Below, one piece after another: positions 24,620 to 35,415 of a DNA stretch of 64,000 nucleotides. The notes under the pieces are model-generated. The model was not told where the DNA came from. It was given only the letters and a program-made list of their open reading frames with translations, and made no database searches. The position numbers and the translations under genes were made by a program. The stretch is from Hericium rajendrae (taxonomy: Eukaryota > Basidiomycota > Agaricomycetes > Russulales > Hericiaceae). The stretch covers positions 1,840,501 through 1,904,500 of the forward strand of contig CM065879.1 of the NCBI GenBank assembly GCA_033439255.1, given 5' to 3'. Within the stretch, counting starts at the first letter, position 1. The number at the start of each line of letters is the position of its first letter.

Positions 24620-26419
24620 CTAGTCGAATAGCCTCCCCCACCCCTCCCAATTCTCCAGGATCGGGCCTTCCCCACCTGCACCAAAGGAGAAGGGAGGACA
24701 CCACTTCCCATCCCAAGTCACTTTCGCAACATCGTACACGGCGAGCATGACATCCGCCGAATAGTTGCAGTCTTCAAACGCAATCTCGATGAGCGAGCGC
24801 TCGCTCTTTCTCGAAAGCACAAATTGACGGAGGGCGGGCAGGAGCTTGCTGCCGCGCGCCTTCAGCGGCACTTCTATGAGGATTACTTTCTTCAGCTGCG
24901 GGAAGATGCATGCCGGCGTTGACCCATCGGAGGCCGATGCGCCTGGGGAGTTCGATTCGTCCCCGAGCGTTGACGCAGGCGTTGCAGCCCTGAGGATGTC
25001 TATTACGGTTTTTGGGTACTGTGTTTCGATGCGCAGCGTTGTCACGCGCTTGTAAGCATCGAGGGTGCTCCAGTGGTGCCATCGCCTCCCTGACGGCTCA
25101 TAACCTTGGACGATGGACAGAAACATCACCTCGTCCACGGGAAGAATGTTCAATGTCCACAATAACATGCGCTCCAGGTCTGAGTCAGAGCCACTTCCTT
25201 CGCGCCACGAGACAACGAAAGGGGGCAGTGGCGGTTTAGAATCATGATCTGAGTCGAATCCGCTGTGCTCAAGAGGCTCCCCGAACTCAATCGACACATG
25301 AGAAAGTTCGAATACGATGGACAGCCTGTGCCATTCCTGGGTATGCTTCATCAAAATAGCGAGAAGGGTCGAAAGGATGTGGAGGACATGTTGGGCGAGG
25401 TCATGGTCCACGTGCTCCGCAGAAATGGAGACATCCAACTGGGACAAATGGGGGACATGCAGTGCCGAGAGGAACGCCGTCGCAGCGGCCATGGTTGGGA
25501 GCAACCGTACCCTGAGCTTGTTCATATTTGGCAAATGAATGATTCTTGCATGTCCGACTGACGGAAGATGATAATCAAATGCATTTGGGCCGACGTCAAG
25601 AGCCACAAGGCCGGCAGCCTGTGAGAGGAAATACATTGTGTCGTAGATGGAAAATGATTCGGACGCTCTGAGACTAGTGATGCTGGAAAAAGCTGCCATC
25701 GGGACGTTCGCTGGGCAGCATCCACTCATGGACAGATCTCGAAGTCGTGGTGCATATCCAGAGAACAGGGTAGTTGGGAAGAGCGCATGCCGTGGAGAAG
25801 TGGGCAATCCGCCCTCTTCGGAGTACCACTGGAAAGACCGATTAAATGTCACGGCTTCTAGGATAGGTGCCGGAGCTGTGAGCTGTTGCACGAATCGTGT
25901 GAGACGACCTTGAAAACCGAGGATATGCAAGCTCTGCACACGCGGAATGGCAAGGATGATGGCATCCAAGAAATCGCTCGCGCAATGGTCGATATCGGCA
26001 ATGATCTTCAAAGCTGCAGAGCCAGACCGTTGCACGAATACCATTGGCCATTTTCCAACTAGATCTACGTCGATGTTGGTCCATAAACGAGGATCATTTA
26101 GACAGACATTGCGCCAATAATTGCAGACATGGCTAATACGCGCCACCATTGGAATGAGATGAGGAATCCGAGTCGAATGGGAAAACAAGGGAAGCCGTGG
26201 CCTACTAGCAACAATGGAGAAAATAAGTTCCAGGATCTCCGGTGGGCAGCGACATAACAGCAAGGCCTCATTATGGCGCCTTCTGAGGTATATCGCGGCA
26301 TTTTGATCTGGGAAGATTGCATCTATGCAGTGGTTGTCAATATCTTCAGCAACATGTTGATGATATGCCTCGACGCGCTGGTACTCGTCGCTGGTGTCGA
26401 CAGTCGCCGTCTTCTCCAT
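24620..26419 (-). CDS. F-box protein, single exon, 599 residues
   Basis: This is an uninterrupted frame from ATG 26419 to the stop at 24620. Residues about 57-75 form an F-box-like core (CRCPPEILELIFSIVAS), followed by LIPMVARISHVCNYWRNVCL and DPRLWTNIDVDLVGKWP, the usual start of Agaricomycete F-box/LRR proteins. The long C-terminal part has irregular leucine-rich segments (MNKLRVRLLPTMAAATAFL, FPQLKKVILIEVPLKARGSK). The protein is predicted to recruit a substrate to an SCF ubiquitin ligase. No partner can be named. Lack of introns contrasts with the neighbours and suits recent gene-family expansion. Confidence 0.82.
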   Translation of the reverse strand: MEKTATVDTSDEYQRVEAYHQHVAEDIDNHCIDAIFPDQNAAIYLRRRHNEALLLCRCPPEILELIFSIVASRPRLPLFSHSTRIPHLIPMVARISHVCNYWRNVCLNDPRLWTNIDVDLVGKWPMVFVQRSGSAALKIIADIDHCASDFLDAIILAIPRVQSLHILGFQGRLTRFVQQLTAPAPILEAVTFNRSFQWYSEEGGLPTSPRHALFPTTLFSGYAPRLRDLSMSGCCPANVPMAAFSSITSLRASESFSIYDTMYFLSQAAGLVALDVGPNAFDYHLPSVGHARIIHLPNMNKLRVRLLPTMAAATAFLSALHVPHLSQLDVSISAEHVDHDLAQHVLHILSTLLAILMKHTQEWHRLSIVFELSHVSIEFGEPLEHSGFDSDHDSKPPLPPFVVSWREGSGSDSDLERMLLWTLNILPVDEVMFLSIVQGYEPSGRRWHHWSTLDAYKRVTTLRIETQYPKTVIDILRAATPASTLGDESNSPGASASDGSTPACIFPQLKKVILIEVPLKARGSKLLPALRQFVLSRKSERSLIEIAFEDCNYSADVMLAVYDVAKVTWDGKWCPPFSFGAGGEGPILENWEGWGRLFD

Positions 26420-26732
26420 GTCTCTTCGTCGTGAGGCTCTGGATCCGAGTATTCGCTGAGAGACCCGTAAGCTATCTGTTTCAAGTACGATATCGTGAAA
26501 TGACCAGCGATCTCACATTCTCGGGTCGGCGGGCTTTGCAAGTTTAAAAGATGCAGAGGGTGAATATTGTTGGGTGAATGCGAATCGGATGATGTCGTCA
26601 AGAGACCGAGCAAAGATCCTCGACGATATGATAACAGCCAAGCAGGACGGCTTAGTCTCAACTGTTCTTAAGCAGACTTGATAGATCCAAGATGATAGTC
26701 GATCTGCGTGTAGTGTAAAAGGGCAGCCTGAA

Positions 26733-27370
26733 CTACAAATAGGCTGAGTCGTTGCAAGCCAAGGTCACGTCACCTCCGACAACGCGGATTGACTGCCTTC
26801 GGGGATAGCCGCTTCCTTCATGTCCGCGATACATACTCCGCTTCAAAGCGTCCACCTTCCAATGGCTCGTCAGCACCGCGCAGTTGCGGTGTGTTCGCAA
26901 GGGTATGACTTCATGAAAAGTGAGACTCATAATCTTATGCCTGCCACCCGAGGGACTGTCCTCTCCGTCATAAACAGATAAGTCTCCCCACATGTCATCG
27001 TTCTTGAGCTCACCACACTTATCTGCCCATTCGTCGAACGATGAAAATAGAGACCATACCCAATTCCATATCACCTTCGCAGCGCCGTACAAGAGGCCAG
27101 TCATATCTTTCGAGGCAATGTAGCATGCTCGCCCCATCACGCGAGTCGACAACACTCTGTGCCCCAAGTCTCGCCAGTGGACAGACAGGTCATCAGTACT
27201 CTCCGTCACATCCAGGTCTTGTCCGATCACTGGGCCAAGTTGTCTGGGCTGTCCTTAGAATCGTCATTCTCCCAGAAGATAAGTTTGACATGCAGAGAAT
27301 ACGGGTCGACGAACCTGGATGCCTCGGCCACGAGGTCTGATACTGTGATACGATGATACGATAGAAGTCC
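26733..27370 (-). pseudogene. Unidentified protein-coding remnant
   Basis: A 165-codon frame (26733-27230) has convincing coding character: HWRDLGHRVLSTRVMGRACY, WNWVWSLFSSFDEWADKCGE, IMSLTFHEVIPLRTHRNCAV, YRGHEGSGYPRRQS. It starts with GTG, not ATG. The upstream stretch in the next frame (about 27240-27350, VSDLVAEASRFVDPYSLHVK) looks like its continuation but runs into a stop just before the junction. I do not recognise the family. It could be the tail of another F-box gene that has lost its start, or a gene with an intron I could not place. Confidence 0.4.
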
Positions 27371-29488
27371 GAGTTGTAAGAGACCGAGCATCGAAGCGTG
27401 CGGAGGAGCACGGGCAGCGGGGGAGTGTCTGAGCTCGGGCGGTCCTTCTGACCGTCAGAGTAGCCCAGCAGTGACTTCGATAGGGGACCGCATCGTTGCA
27501 TCGAATGGAAGCCGCGAGGAAGCAAACGAAGCATGGATCACGATCTTGGATATCGTGCTATCTCTGCTTCGCGGTGAGGCGTAGTAAGCGTTGGCGAAGT
27601 CGATGGGCATTGCCTTACCTGTGTATTGCTATTCCAGGAAATGGGACCATGTGCAAGTAATGTTCTGAGTTGATAGCAGTGCCCGAGCCTCGAGTCTGGT
27701 TTCTATTATCGAGGCGTCGGCGGTAAGCATTGCTCGACAGTAGACTGCGTAGAACGTGCTTGTGGCTGCTTATCCAGCACCGGCCGCTGTCAAAGGCTGG
27801 GATAAATTAGTTCGTGGAGAGCGTCGTTCAAGAGACAACTGGCTAACTGTCAAACATACCCTGCGCCATAGGCTCATTTTGCGCGTGCCGGGCCATAAAA
27901 AAGCGGTGTCTCTACCCGCGAAGTGCCTTGTTCTCGTTGCAAATCGATAAATTCCCGTAGCCATCTGGAGCGATATCCAGATTTCCAGAACACCAAATGG
28001 CCGAGCAGCCGAAGCATGCGGCAGGCTTTGCTGAGTGTCGGACTGTGCCACATCGTCGCCCGATGAAATTCTATTCTGGCCAACTCTAAGGGGATACAAT
28101 GAGCGCGAGCGCGCGCAATGCACATCCTTCCTTCCTCCCCCTGTACAGTTCTCGAGAGCACTGCCGGACCTATTTTGCCGAGATGCCGACGACATCGTTG
28201 GATCAAATCCGGCGACACCGCCATCTCAGCGGCCCTCATCGAGATCAGGATGTTGCTCGGCACATTTGGCCGTGGTTGCAACTCAGATAAATTAATAAAA
28301 AACTTGACCATCTGGCAGAAAATCTGGCGCTGTCAAAGGATACGGGAAGCCGCAAGGCGATGACTTGCGACCGGAGAAAGACAGTCGATGTCCAGATCTA
28401 TAGCTCTAGTTATTGCAGTAGCCTGTACAACGATGTATTATTGTTATCTTTAGTCATTATGGGGTGGGGTGTGGAACTCAACTGACCGGCAAAGTGCCAT
28501 GCCGAAGATGCCACAGCCCTTGCGAGGGGACAAGTGATTGCGAGCGCGAAGGTGCGGCTTCAGACAGACGACTTGCATCTGCCGAGGACGTCTAATTTTA
28601 GAACATCTTCCTGCGGGGATCTGGCCCAGTCCCCGAAGGCAGAGTCGAACTTGACTCAACCTTCGTGCCTCACGATCGACGTGTCTGACGTCCGGCCTGT
28701 ACTTTGCACTGTATGCGCACGGCGCGTGGAACCGCCGACGCCGAACGCGGCTCGAGCGCGGAGCGGGGCGACGATCATCATTTCGGGCCGAGCGTAGTTT
28801 CTAGGCAGAACGGACGTTCCACCCAACCTTCTTGCCTGAGGATCGATGCGGACGGCCGTCATGCCGTTGAGCGACGGCCCCAGGATCTCGCGAATCTGCA
28901 GTTTCAATGCGAGGTGTCGTTAAGATATACGTATCAGGGAGGTCTAGACGGAAACAGGCGCAGTTCATTGGCTGGTGTTATGGGATGGTCTGTGAGGATA
29001 TGTGATACAGAAAATAAGTCGTTGAGGATGAGCACCGATGACTGGTGGTGGAATTCGAAGAGAGGGCTACTTATCGAGCCTGAAGTTATCGGCTGTGGAT
29101 GGTAAACTGTGCCAAATGGGGGTTTGTTGTCGGCGAAAGAGGGCAAGTGGGTGGAGATCTGCCCCAGAAACGGCCGCGATCAGCTCGAAAGGCAAAAAAA
29201 GTCCACGAAGACCGTAGGAGGCCGAGCAGGAACTTGCGAGCTCTGAAGATCGTGACGGCGGCGCAGAGATAAAACGGTCGAGGTCGTTGCGACCGTGCAG
29301 CCACTCTTCCCCGCTTTGTTTTCATACTCGACATCGCCGACACCGTGCGCAGCAGCAGCCACCTGCGCAGCGCCCATATCTTTCATTTGTCTGCCTCCAT
29401 CTCCTCCGATCCCTGCCTCTCCCGCGGCTTCCGGAGACGTCCTATTGCTGGATTCGCGCGGTTCTCGACGCGCTCTAGTCTACTACAA
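27371..29488. other. Long intergenic region
   Basis: This is about 2.1 kb without a recognisable gene. Frames of 60-145 codons occur on both strands, the longest being minus 27874-28311 with ATG, but they overlap each other and show no family motif. The last 300 bases are CT-rich and probably contain the promoter of the zinc-cluster regulator (CTCCATCTCCTCCGATCC and similar runs). A short imperfect duplication (CAACCTTC-TGCCT-A-GATCGA) occurs near 28658 and 28828. Confidence 0.4.
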
Positions 29489-31461
29489 ATGATGTCTGCC
29501 TTCTCAGCCGAGTCCTCCGGCCATCCCCAGCCCGTCGACTCCCTCCCGCCACCGCCCGCCGGCGGCTCTCAGAATGACGACAGCGACGACGGCGCAATCG
29601 GTGGCAAGAAGAAAAAGAGCGCCAAGCGCCGCAAGGTCAACCACGCCTGCCTCTACTGCAGGCGCAGCCATATGACCTGCGACGAAGGGAGGCCCTGTCA
29701 GCGTTGGTGAGCACCGTCTTTTCCTCCAGGGGCTGCGTGCGCAACGCCGCTGCCTCGCTTGTTCTCGGTACTTTACCTCTCTCCTGGTCTTCCTAGCCCC
29801 TTTCTGCGTGCTAATCCGCTCCGACCGCAGCATCAAACGCGAGATCGGTCACCTTTGCCACGACGAGCGCCGTCCAAGCAAGGACAACAAGCCGCCGAGC
29901 GCGCCCGCATCCGCATCCCTCTCCGCCTCCAGCTCGTCCGCGCCGCCCGCCCACTTCGCCGTGCCGCCCCGTACGTGCTCTTCTCCTCCCATTCCCACCC
30001 CCCACATCCTGGTGCGAAGCACGAGTCCGGATCGACGCCCCGTGCTGCGTCACCGGGCGTGCTCGTATCCTCCCTCCGTGCCCCTCCGGCCTCGCTATCG
30101 CCCTACCACGCCGCCCTCCACACTCCCACATCCCACACCCATGCCCACCCCGTCCCCCTCCCGCACCCGCATACTGACCGCCGCCCCGCCCACAGCCCCC
30201 AGCGCATACCCCTCGCAGCCGATGCCCTCCACCGTGCCCCCGCCCGGCGCCGCCGTGCCCGCGTGGCCGAGCATGAGCGTCCCGCAGGGCGCCTACAACA
30301 TGTACCAGCTCGAGAGCTTCGGCAAGGAGTTCTCCGTCCTCTCGTGCGTCGCCTCACCCTCTAGGATCTTCGCGTCTGATGGCCACCAGCGACTTCCTCG
30401 ACACGCTCGACGAGCAGGCGTTCTTCAACCCGCCGCCGGGCGTCATGCCCCCGCCCGCGCCGTACGCCACCAATGCCCCTGCCCCGCCGCAGCCCCCCGC
30501 CGACCCGCCGCAGTCGCCCACCGTCGAGCGGGCGGACCCGTCGGCGTCCGCGGGCCCGCTTACGGGCGGCCCGATGAGCAAGACGGAGCGCTTCCTGCTG
30601 ACGGCGGCGGACCAGGAGCCGGGCACGCGCGACGAGCGGCTCAAGCGCGTGATCCGCTCCAAGTACGAGGCCGGCCTGCTCAAGCCGTACAACTACGTCA
30701 AGGGCTATGCGCGCCTCTCGCGGTGGATGGACCGCAAGTGCGTTTTTGCTCCCTGTGTTTGGGTTGGATGGGGTGCGTGCTGATGGGTTGTGCAGTGTGT
30801 CGCAGGACTCGAAGCAGCAGATATTGCAGCCGCTGAGCGTGCTGCGGCCCAAGTTCCGGGTGCGCTTTCTTTCGCTTTCACTGCACTGAAGCGGCGAGCG
30901 GCTGATACAGTCCATGCAGGCGGTCGCGCAGAGCCTGCGCGACATCGACCTCGTGTTCATCGAGGAGGCGTTCGAGCGCCTGCTGCTCGACTACGACCGC
31001 GTCTTCAGCGCAATGGGCATCCCCGCGTGCCTCTGGCGGCGCACGGGCGAAATCTACAAGGGCAACCGCGAGTTTGCGGAGCTCGTCGGCGTGGAGGGGT
31101 ACATGCTGCGCGACGGGCGGCTGTGCATCTACGAGCTCATGGCCGAGGAGAGCGCGGTCAACTACTGGGAGGCGCGTCTTTCGTTATTCGGTGCAGTAGA
31201 GTTTGGCTGATGCGCGGCGGGCAGAAATACGGGAACGTGGCGTTCAACAGCACGCAGAAGGCGGTGCTCACGTCCTGCGTGCTGCGCTTCAAGCCGCTCG
31301 TCGCGCCCGCGTCGGGGCCCGCGACGCCCGGGCGGCCGCTCCCGGGCGCTGCGAGCGCGCCGAGCGAGGAGGGCTTCATCAATTGCTGTTTCTCGTTCAC
31401 GATCCGGCGCGATACGTGGGGCATCCCGAGCATGATTGTCGGCAATTTCATTCGGTGTTAG
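29489..31461 (+). CDS. Zn2Cys6 transcription factor with PAS-like domain, Ert1/AcuK family
   Basis: This is a nuclear regulator; the family (yeast Ert1/Rds2, Aspergillus AcuK/AcuM) activates gluconeogenesis and use of acetate or ethanol. ATG 29489 starts MMSAFSAESSGHPQPVDS. A basic stretch (KKKKSAKRRKVNH) precedes the zinc cluster CLYCRRSHMTCDEGRPCQRC, which is completed after an intron by IKREIGHLCHDERR, giving six cysteines. A long Pro/Ala/Ser-rich linker follows. Then FLDTLDEQAFFNPPPG and the conserved block MSKTERFLLTAADQEPGTRD, KVIRSKYEAGLLKPYNYVKG-like text, and a PAS-like domain (LDYDRVFSAMGIPACLWRRT, EIYKGNREFAELVGV). The end CCFSFTIRRDTWGIPSMIVG is typical of the family. The stop is at 31459-31461. 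Five or six introns. Which of the family's paralogues this is cannot be decided here. Confidence 0.88.
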
Positions 31462-32586
31462 GGGCGGGTGTGTGTATATAAGGGTGCTGTAGCTGTTTGG
31501 GTTGTGGTATTGTATTGTCTAATTTGTGTTGTGCTGGGTTGATGCATGGGTTGGTGATATAATGGTTTGCCAGAGACTTGGTTTGGCGCATATAGTCGGC
31601 GGCCAATATTTGTGTAGACTTTGAGCGGGGCCGGCGGAATACATGTGTGGAGGGCCGCTTTTGAAGATGTGTGTGAGCGGCGATATGGACGCGTCGCAGG
31701 ATAGTCCGGGCGAAGCGTGTCGCCTTCTGCTCATCTTGTCTAACGGCTGTACACAACATATGTATTCAATCTGAATCAACATCCATTACTTTTACCAAGC
31801 CCCACACGTGAGAGGTCTGTGTCCAACCCCTGTATCTAGAACAATATTGCAAGACCCCACAAATGCCTCGAGACGTAACACTGGAATGCTTTCAGTAACT
31901 TAACGCCATATCTGTCACCACTGCTCAATTCCTCGTGCTCACGCACGACGCCGCCTCCCTCTTAGTCACTCTGCTTGTGCGCTCCCTGTCACCTGGTAAG
32001 CGACCGACAACCGCAGACGTGCTGGATCATGCACGCCATCCTCAGGCTCATGTCAAGCTCTCAAGCAAACCCCGAGACCATAACATCGATACGCGCATCC
32101 CCCGTGATGGCCCCCCTATTTCTCCGCCCGTCACAAGCCAAGTCAAAACTGACGCTGTGCCTCACGTACACCCTTGATCGGAATCCGGGCGAAGCTGCAG
32201 AACCACTGTCTTCTATAACATGGGAGGTCAGTTCGTCCTGCAGCCGCTTTGGCGACGGCGTTCGTATGATATGGGTCTGGGCCCTACATGTCAGAGCGCG
32301 TCTCGCGATGTTGAGGTTTCGCCGAAATCACAGTCGATTTCCGAGGTGATAAACCTGACTGGACTGCAGACGATGGCGCCATGGTGTTTTGATGTGGGCT
32401 CGGACTAACCTGACTACGTCGTGTAAAAGTGACTGGAAGCACGAGATTGGCTTGGCGGACGATGTCAACGCCACGCTTGCGGCGTAATTTCGTCAATCAC
32501 ACAAGTGTGAACGGTATGACAATGTGGAACTGTGATTCTGTGAAGCTGAAACATGTAGCACGGAGGTAGCAGAACCCGTTGTGATT
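31462..32586. other. Convergent intergenic region
   Basis: This is about 1.1 kb between the regulator stop and the stop of the small membrane protein gene. It contains the inverted copy of the beta-glucosidase leader repeat (about 31612-31760). No gene was recognised in the rest. Confidence 0.45.
31612..31760 (-). repeat. Diverged inverted copy of the GH1 beta-glucosidase leader
   Basis: Read on the minus strand, this stretch matches 38030-38172 over about 140 bases. The match includes the exact 19-mer GACGCGTCCATATCGCCGC and the flanking blocks GGCGAC-CGCT-CGCCCGGACT, AATGTAT-CCGCCGG and ACACAA. It ends where the other copy meets the beta-glucosidase ATG. No coding similarity continues past that point. 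Confidence 0.75.
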
Positions 32587-33105
32587 CTATGATTGCTCCT
32601 TCTTCGCCGCATCAGCGTCCCGATACTGCTTCGCCCACTAAAAAGAAATGACAACTGTAAGGCATCGGGGCACCTTAATGGGTGGTCGGACGTACCTGCA
32701 TTGAGGGAATGGTGCGGTTGGGCGGGATGTATCGATACTACACGAAAGTATGATAAGCAAACCGAGAGCAGAGGAGAGGCAGGGGCGCACTTCGTTGTTT
32801 GCGCTGACCACCCAGACGCTGGCGGCCACGGCGAGGATGCCGCCGAAGAGGATGGCGGTGTTGGCCCTCCAGTTAGACGGGCGCGTCCACCAGCCACCTG
32901 TATTCCCAGTTCCAAGAAAATCGACGAAGGGCCATGAAGATAGAATCGACAATAGAACAGCATGTTCAGATGCAATTCTGACGTTGAGTGAGCGCGGGAC
33001 GTACCGGCTGGCGACCAGACTTCTTTAGGATAGGGATATCTTGCTCTTCCGCCCTGTTTAATGTCAGAGAAAGAGTCAGATATTGGAAAGTACGATGCTC
33101 ACCAT
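32587..33105 (-). CDS. Small single-pass membrane protein, probably mitochondrial
   Basis: The spliced protein is 83 residues. The start ATG (33105-33103) is followed at once by a 5' splice site, so the first coding exon is only three bases. Later exons give GGRARYPYPKEVWSPAGGWW, TRPSNWRANTAILFGG, ILAVAASVWVVSANNE (one membrane helix) and YRYIPPNRTIPSMQ. The tail is WAKQYRDADAAKKEQS, then TAG at 32587. The frame is consistent across four introns. The GGWWxRPxNW motif with one helix and a charged tail is typical of a small conserved fungal inner-membrane protein, perhaps an accessory subunit of complex I. That function is from memory and weak. The gene is divergent from PEX3 (384-base shared upstream region). 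Confidence 0.72.
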
Positions 33106-33488
33106 GGTGTGTAAAGGTCAAGAACGTCGTGGGCCGCTGCTGCGAACGACACGGGCAGACAACCAGGCTCGGCACGTGGCGATTGCCGAAAGCGGACCGC
33201 CACCCTCGGATGTCGGAGGTCCGAGCTGGTTGTGGCCTTCGCGTTTCTTCTGCAACCACCCCTCAGCTCTTCTGCTTTCTTGCTACTGACTTGCCGATCC
33301 ATATTATCCAGTATTTCAAGCAGAATTACTGACCGCACCGGGCATCGCTCGGGTATAGTCGCTAGCAGAAACACGTGCGCCATCCCACCCCCGCGCTTCA
33401 AGTCAGCGGCACGCCCTACACTCTGCTGCACGCCATTGCTTGCTCGTCGTATGCCACCACCCCAAGCCCACGTACTCCACACACCACC
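33106..33488. promoter_or_regulatory. Divergent promoter between the small membrane protein gene and PEX3
   Basis: This 383-base gap separates two start codons on opposite strands. It is CT/CA-rich near the PEX3 start (CACACCACCATG) and must hold both promoters. No TATA box was seen. Confidence 0.45.
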
Positions 33489-35415
33489 ATGTTCTCGGCT
33501 ATGAGTGGCTACTTGTACGACCGCCGAAAAGGCCTTGCCAAGACAGCCGGCTTTGTCGGGGGTGCGTATCTCGTTGGGCGCTATGTGATGCAGCGACTGG
33601 AGGACGTGCGCGACCGGGTCATGGAGCAGCGAGCTGCGCGAGAAACGTACGTCCGAATGTGTTTCATTCAATGTCTTCGATGTATTTAGTCTTGAGTGGT
33701 AGGATCCGCAAACGCTTTCAGCAAAACATGCAAGATATCTCCTTCACCATCATGGCCCACATGCCGATTCTTAGTTCCAACATTCTGACTGACATGGACG
33801 TCGAAGCGCTCACTGCTGAGCTGCAAGCCCTCTCTCGTGCCTCGAAGACCCAGCCCAGACCCGAGCCACCGCCGTCCGAATCCTCGCTCGCATCAAGTGT
33901 GGAGCTAGTGCGGGACGCAGTCGATGTGCGCTCAGAAAGCGGGTCCGTGTCCGTCGTGTCCGTGCAGGACGAGGCGAGGGCGTCGCTGTCATCGCACATG
34001 GTCGAGTCACAGACGAGCTCAAGCTGGGTCGACCAGATCTCCACAGGCACCTCGCAATCGCCCCCACAATCCCCGAACGCGCCCTCTGAGGCAGAACAGC
34101 ATGCAGACGCAGGCCTGCTGTCTGCACATAACGTTCGCAACCTCGCAGAATCGGTGACGACAACGAGCTCCGAGTCCGGGGTGGTAAGGATCGTTGATTC
34201 GTTATATTCGCCTGCTGATTCAGCTTTGTGCGCGCAGTCCGGCATCGACATGTACAGTTCGCAGATGAGCGTGGGCACGAGGACCAAGGCGGAGCTCTGG
34301 CGCGAGGTCAAGATGCTGAGTACGTATGTCTCCCTCGCCGTACGTTCTGCTTTGACCAACATTCTCGATTGTGTGGCGTGTAGCAATAACACGCGCACTC
34401 ACCGTCCTCTACGCCACTACGCTCCTCTCGCTCTTCACGCATATCCAGCTGTCGCTCCTCGGGCGATATAAGTACGTGCAATCCGTGATCCAGCTTTCAC
34501 GCGATGAGGCTTCGCGTGAGCAGCGCGCCTTCGACGCTTCGATCGAGTCGCTCTTCTTCGCGGCGCCATCCCCGCGTCGGACGCCCGATGAGGAGCACGG
34601 GCTCGTGACGGAGAAGGTGTGGGACGAGGACGAGATCTGGCATCGGGGCGTCGATGAAGAGACGGAGCGGAAATATCTCACGTTGAGCTGGTGGATCCTA
34701 AATGTAGGATGGAAGGACGTCGCAGAGCGCGTGCGGCGAGGGGTTGAGGAGGTCTTCGAGGGGTGCGCATCACATCTCGCGCGTGGGGTTGAGAAGAGCT
34801 GAACCATTCGCAGGGTATCGCTAAAGAGCAAGCTTGGCCCACTCGAGCTGCACAGGCTGATACAGGACGTGCGGCGGCGCGTCGAACACGAGATCACATT
34901 CGAGGGTACAGAGCGCCGCACCGAGTACGCCCCCGTCCCGCTCTACCCCGCGCCCCACTCACCGTCCACCAGCTTCCTCTCGGCCCTCCTCCCGCCGACA
35001 TCCACCATGCTCACGCACCTCCTCACGCGCAGCGGCCTGCCGCCCGCACACGCCGACACGCACGAGCCCGCGTTCACCGCGCTGCTCGAGGAGACGCGCG
35101 ACCGCCTCGCGTCCGCGGACTTCGCGCTCGCGCTCGAGCGCAGCCTCGACCGCGGGACGGACGCGCTCCTCGCGGGCGTGCAGAAGAACGTGTACCGCGA
35201 CGAGGAGCGCCTGCGCGTCGCGGGGCTGCTGCCGGGCCTTGCGCGCTGGAGCGCGCTCGCGCTGAACGGGCTGCCGAACGAGCTCGTCGACGTGCGTTTC
35301 TGCGCTTTGTGCTGCGAGTGGATGCTGATTGGTATGCTAGAATCTGGCGGATACGCATGAGATGGCGGCGTTCGCGGCGGTGATCTATACGGACTATGAG
35401 GACCGGTTCCGGTGA
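33489..35415 (+). CDS. PEX3: Peroxisomal biogenesis factor 3 (peroxin-3)
   Basis: PEX3 sits in the peroxisomal membrane and is the docking receptor for PEX19 with its membrane-protein cargo. ATG 33489 starts MFSAMSGYLYDRRKGLAKTA, then the N-terminal membrane anchor GFVGGAYLVGRYVMQRL. Family blocks follow: RFQQNMQDISFTIMAHMPIL, SNILTDMDVEALTAELQALS, ELWREVKML, AITRALTVLYATTLLSLFTH, IQLSLLGRYKYVQSV and LTLSWWILNVGWKDVAERVR. A low-complexity Ser/Glu-rich insert of about 120 residues (33850-34200) lies between them. The C-terminal part is very GC-rich and ends NLADTHEMAAFAAVIYTDYE at the stop 35413-35415. Five or six introns keep the frame. Confidence 0.93.

Noticed and set aside
27874-28311. A 145-codon minus-strand frame with ATG in the long intergenic region.
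   Set aside because: Overlapping frames on both strands are of similar length. There is no domain and the composition is ordinary.
28640-28860. A short imperfect repeat (CAACCTTC-TGCCT-A-GATCGA) occurring twice.
   Set aside because: Only about 25-30 bases match. It could be chance or a trivial duplication.
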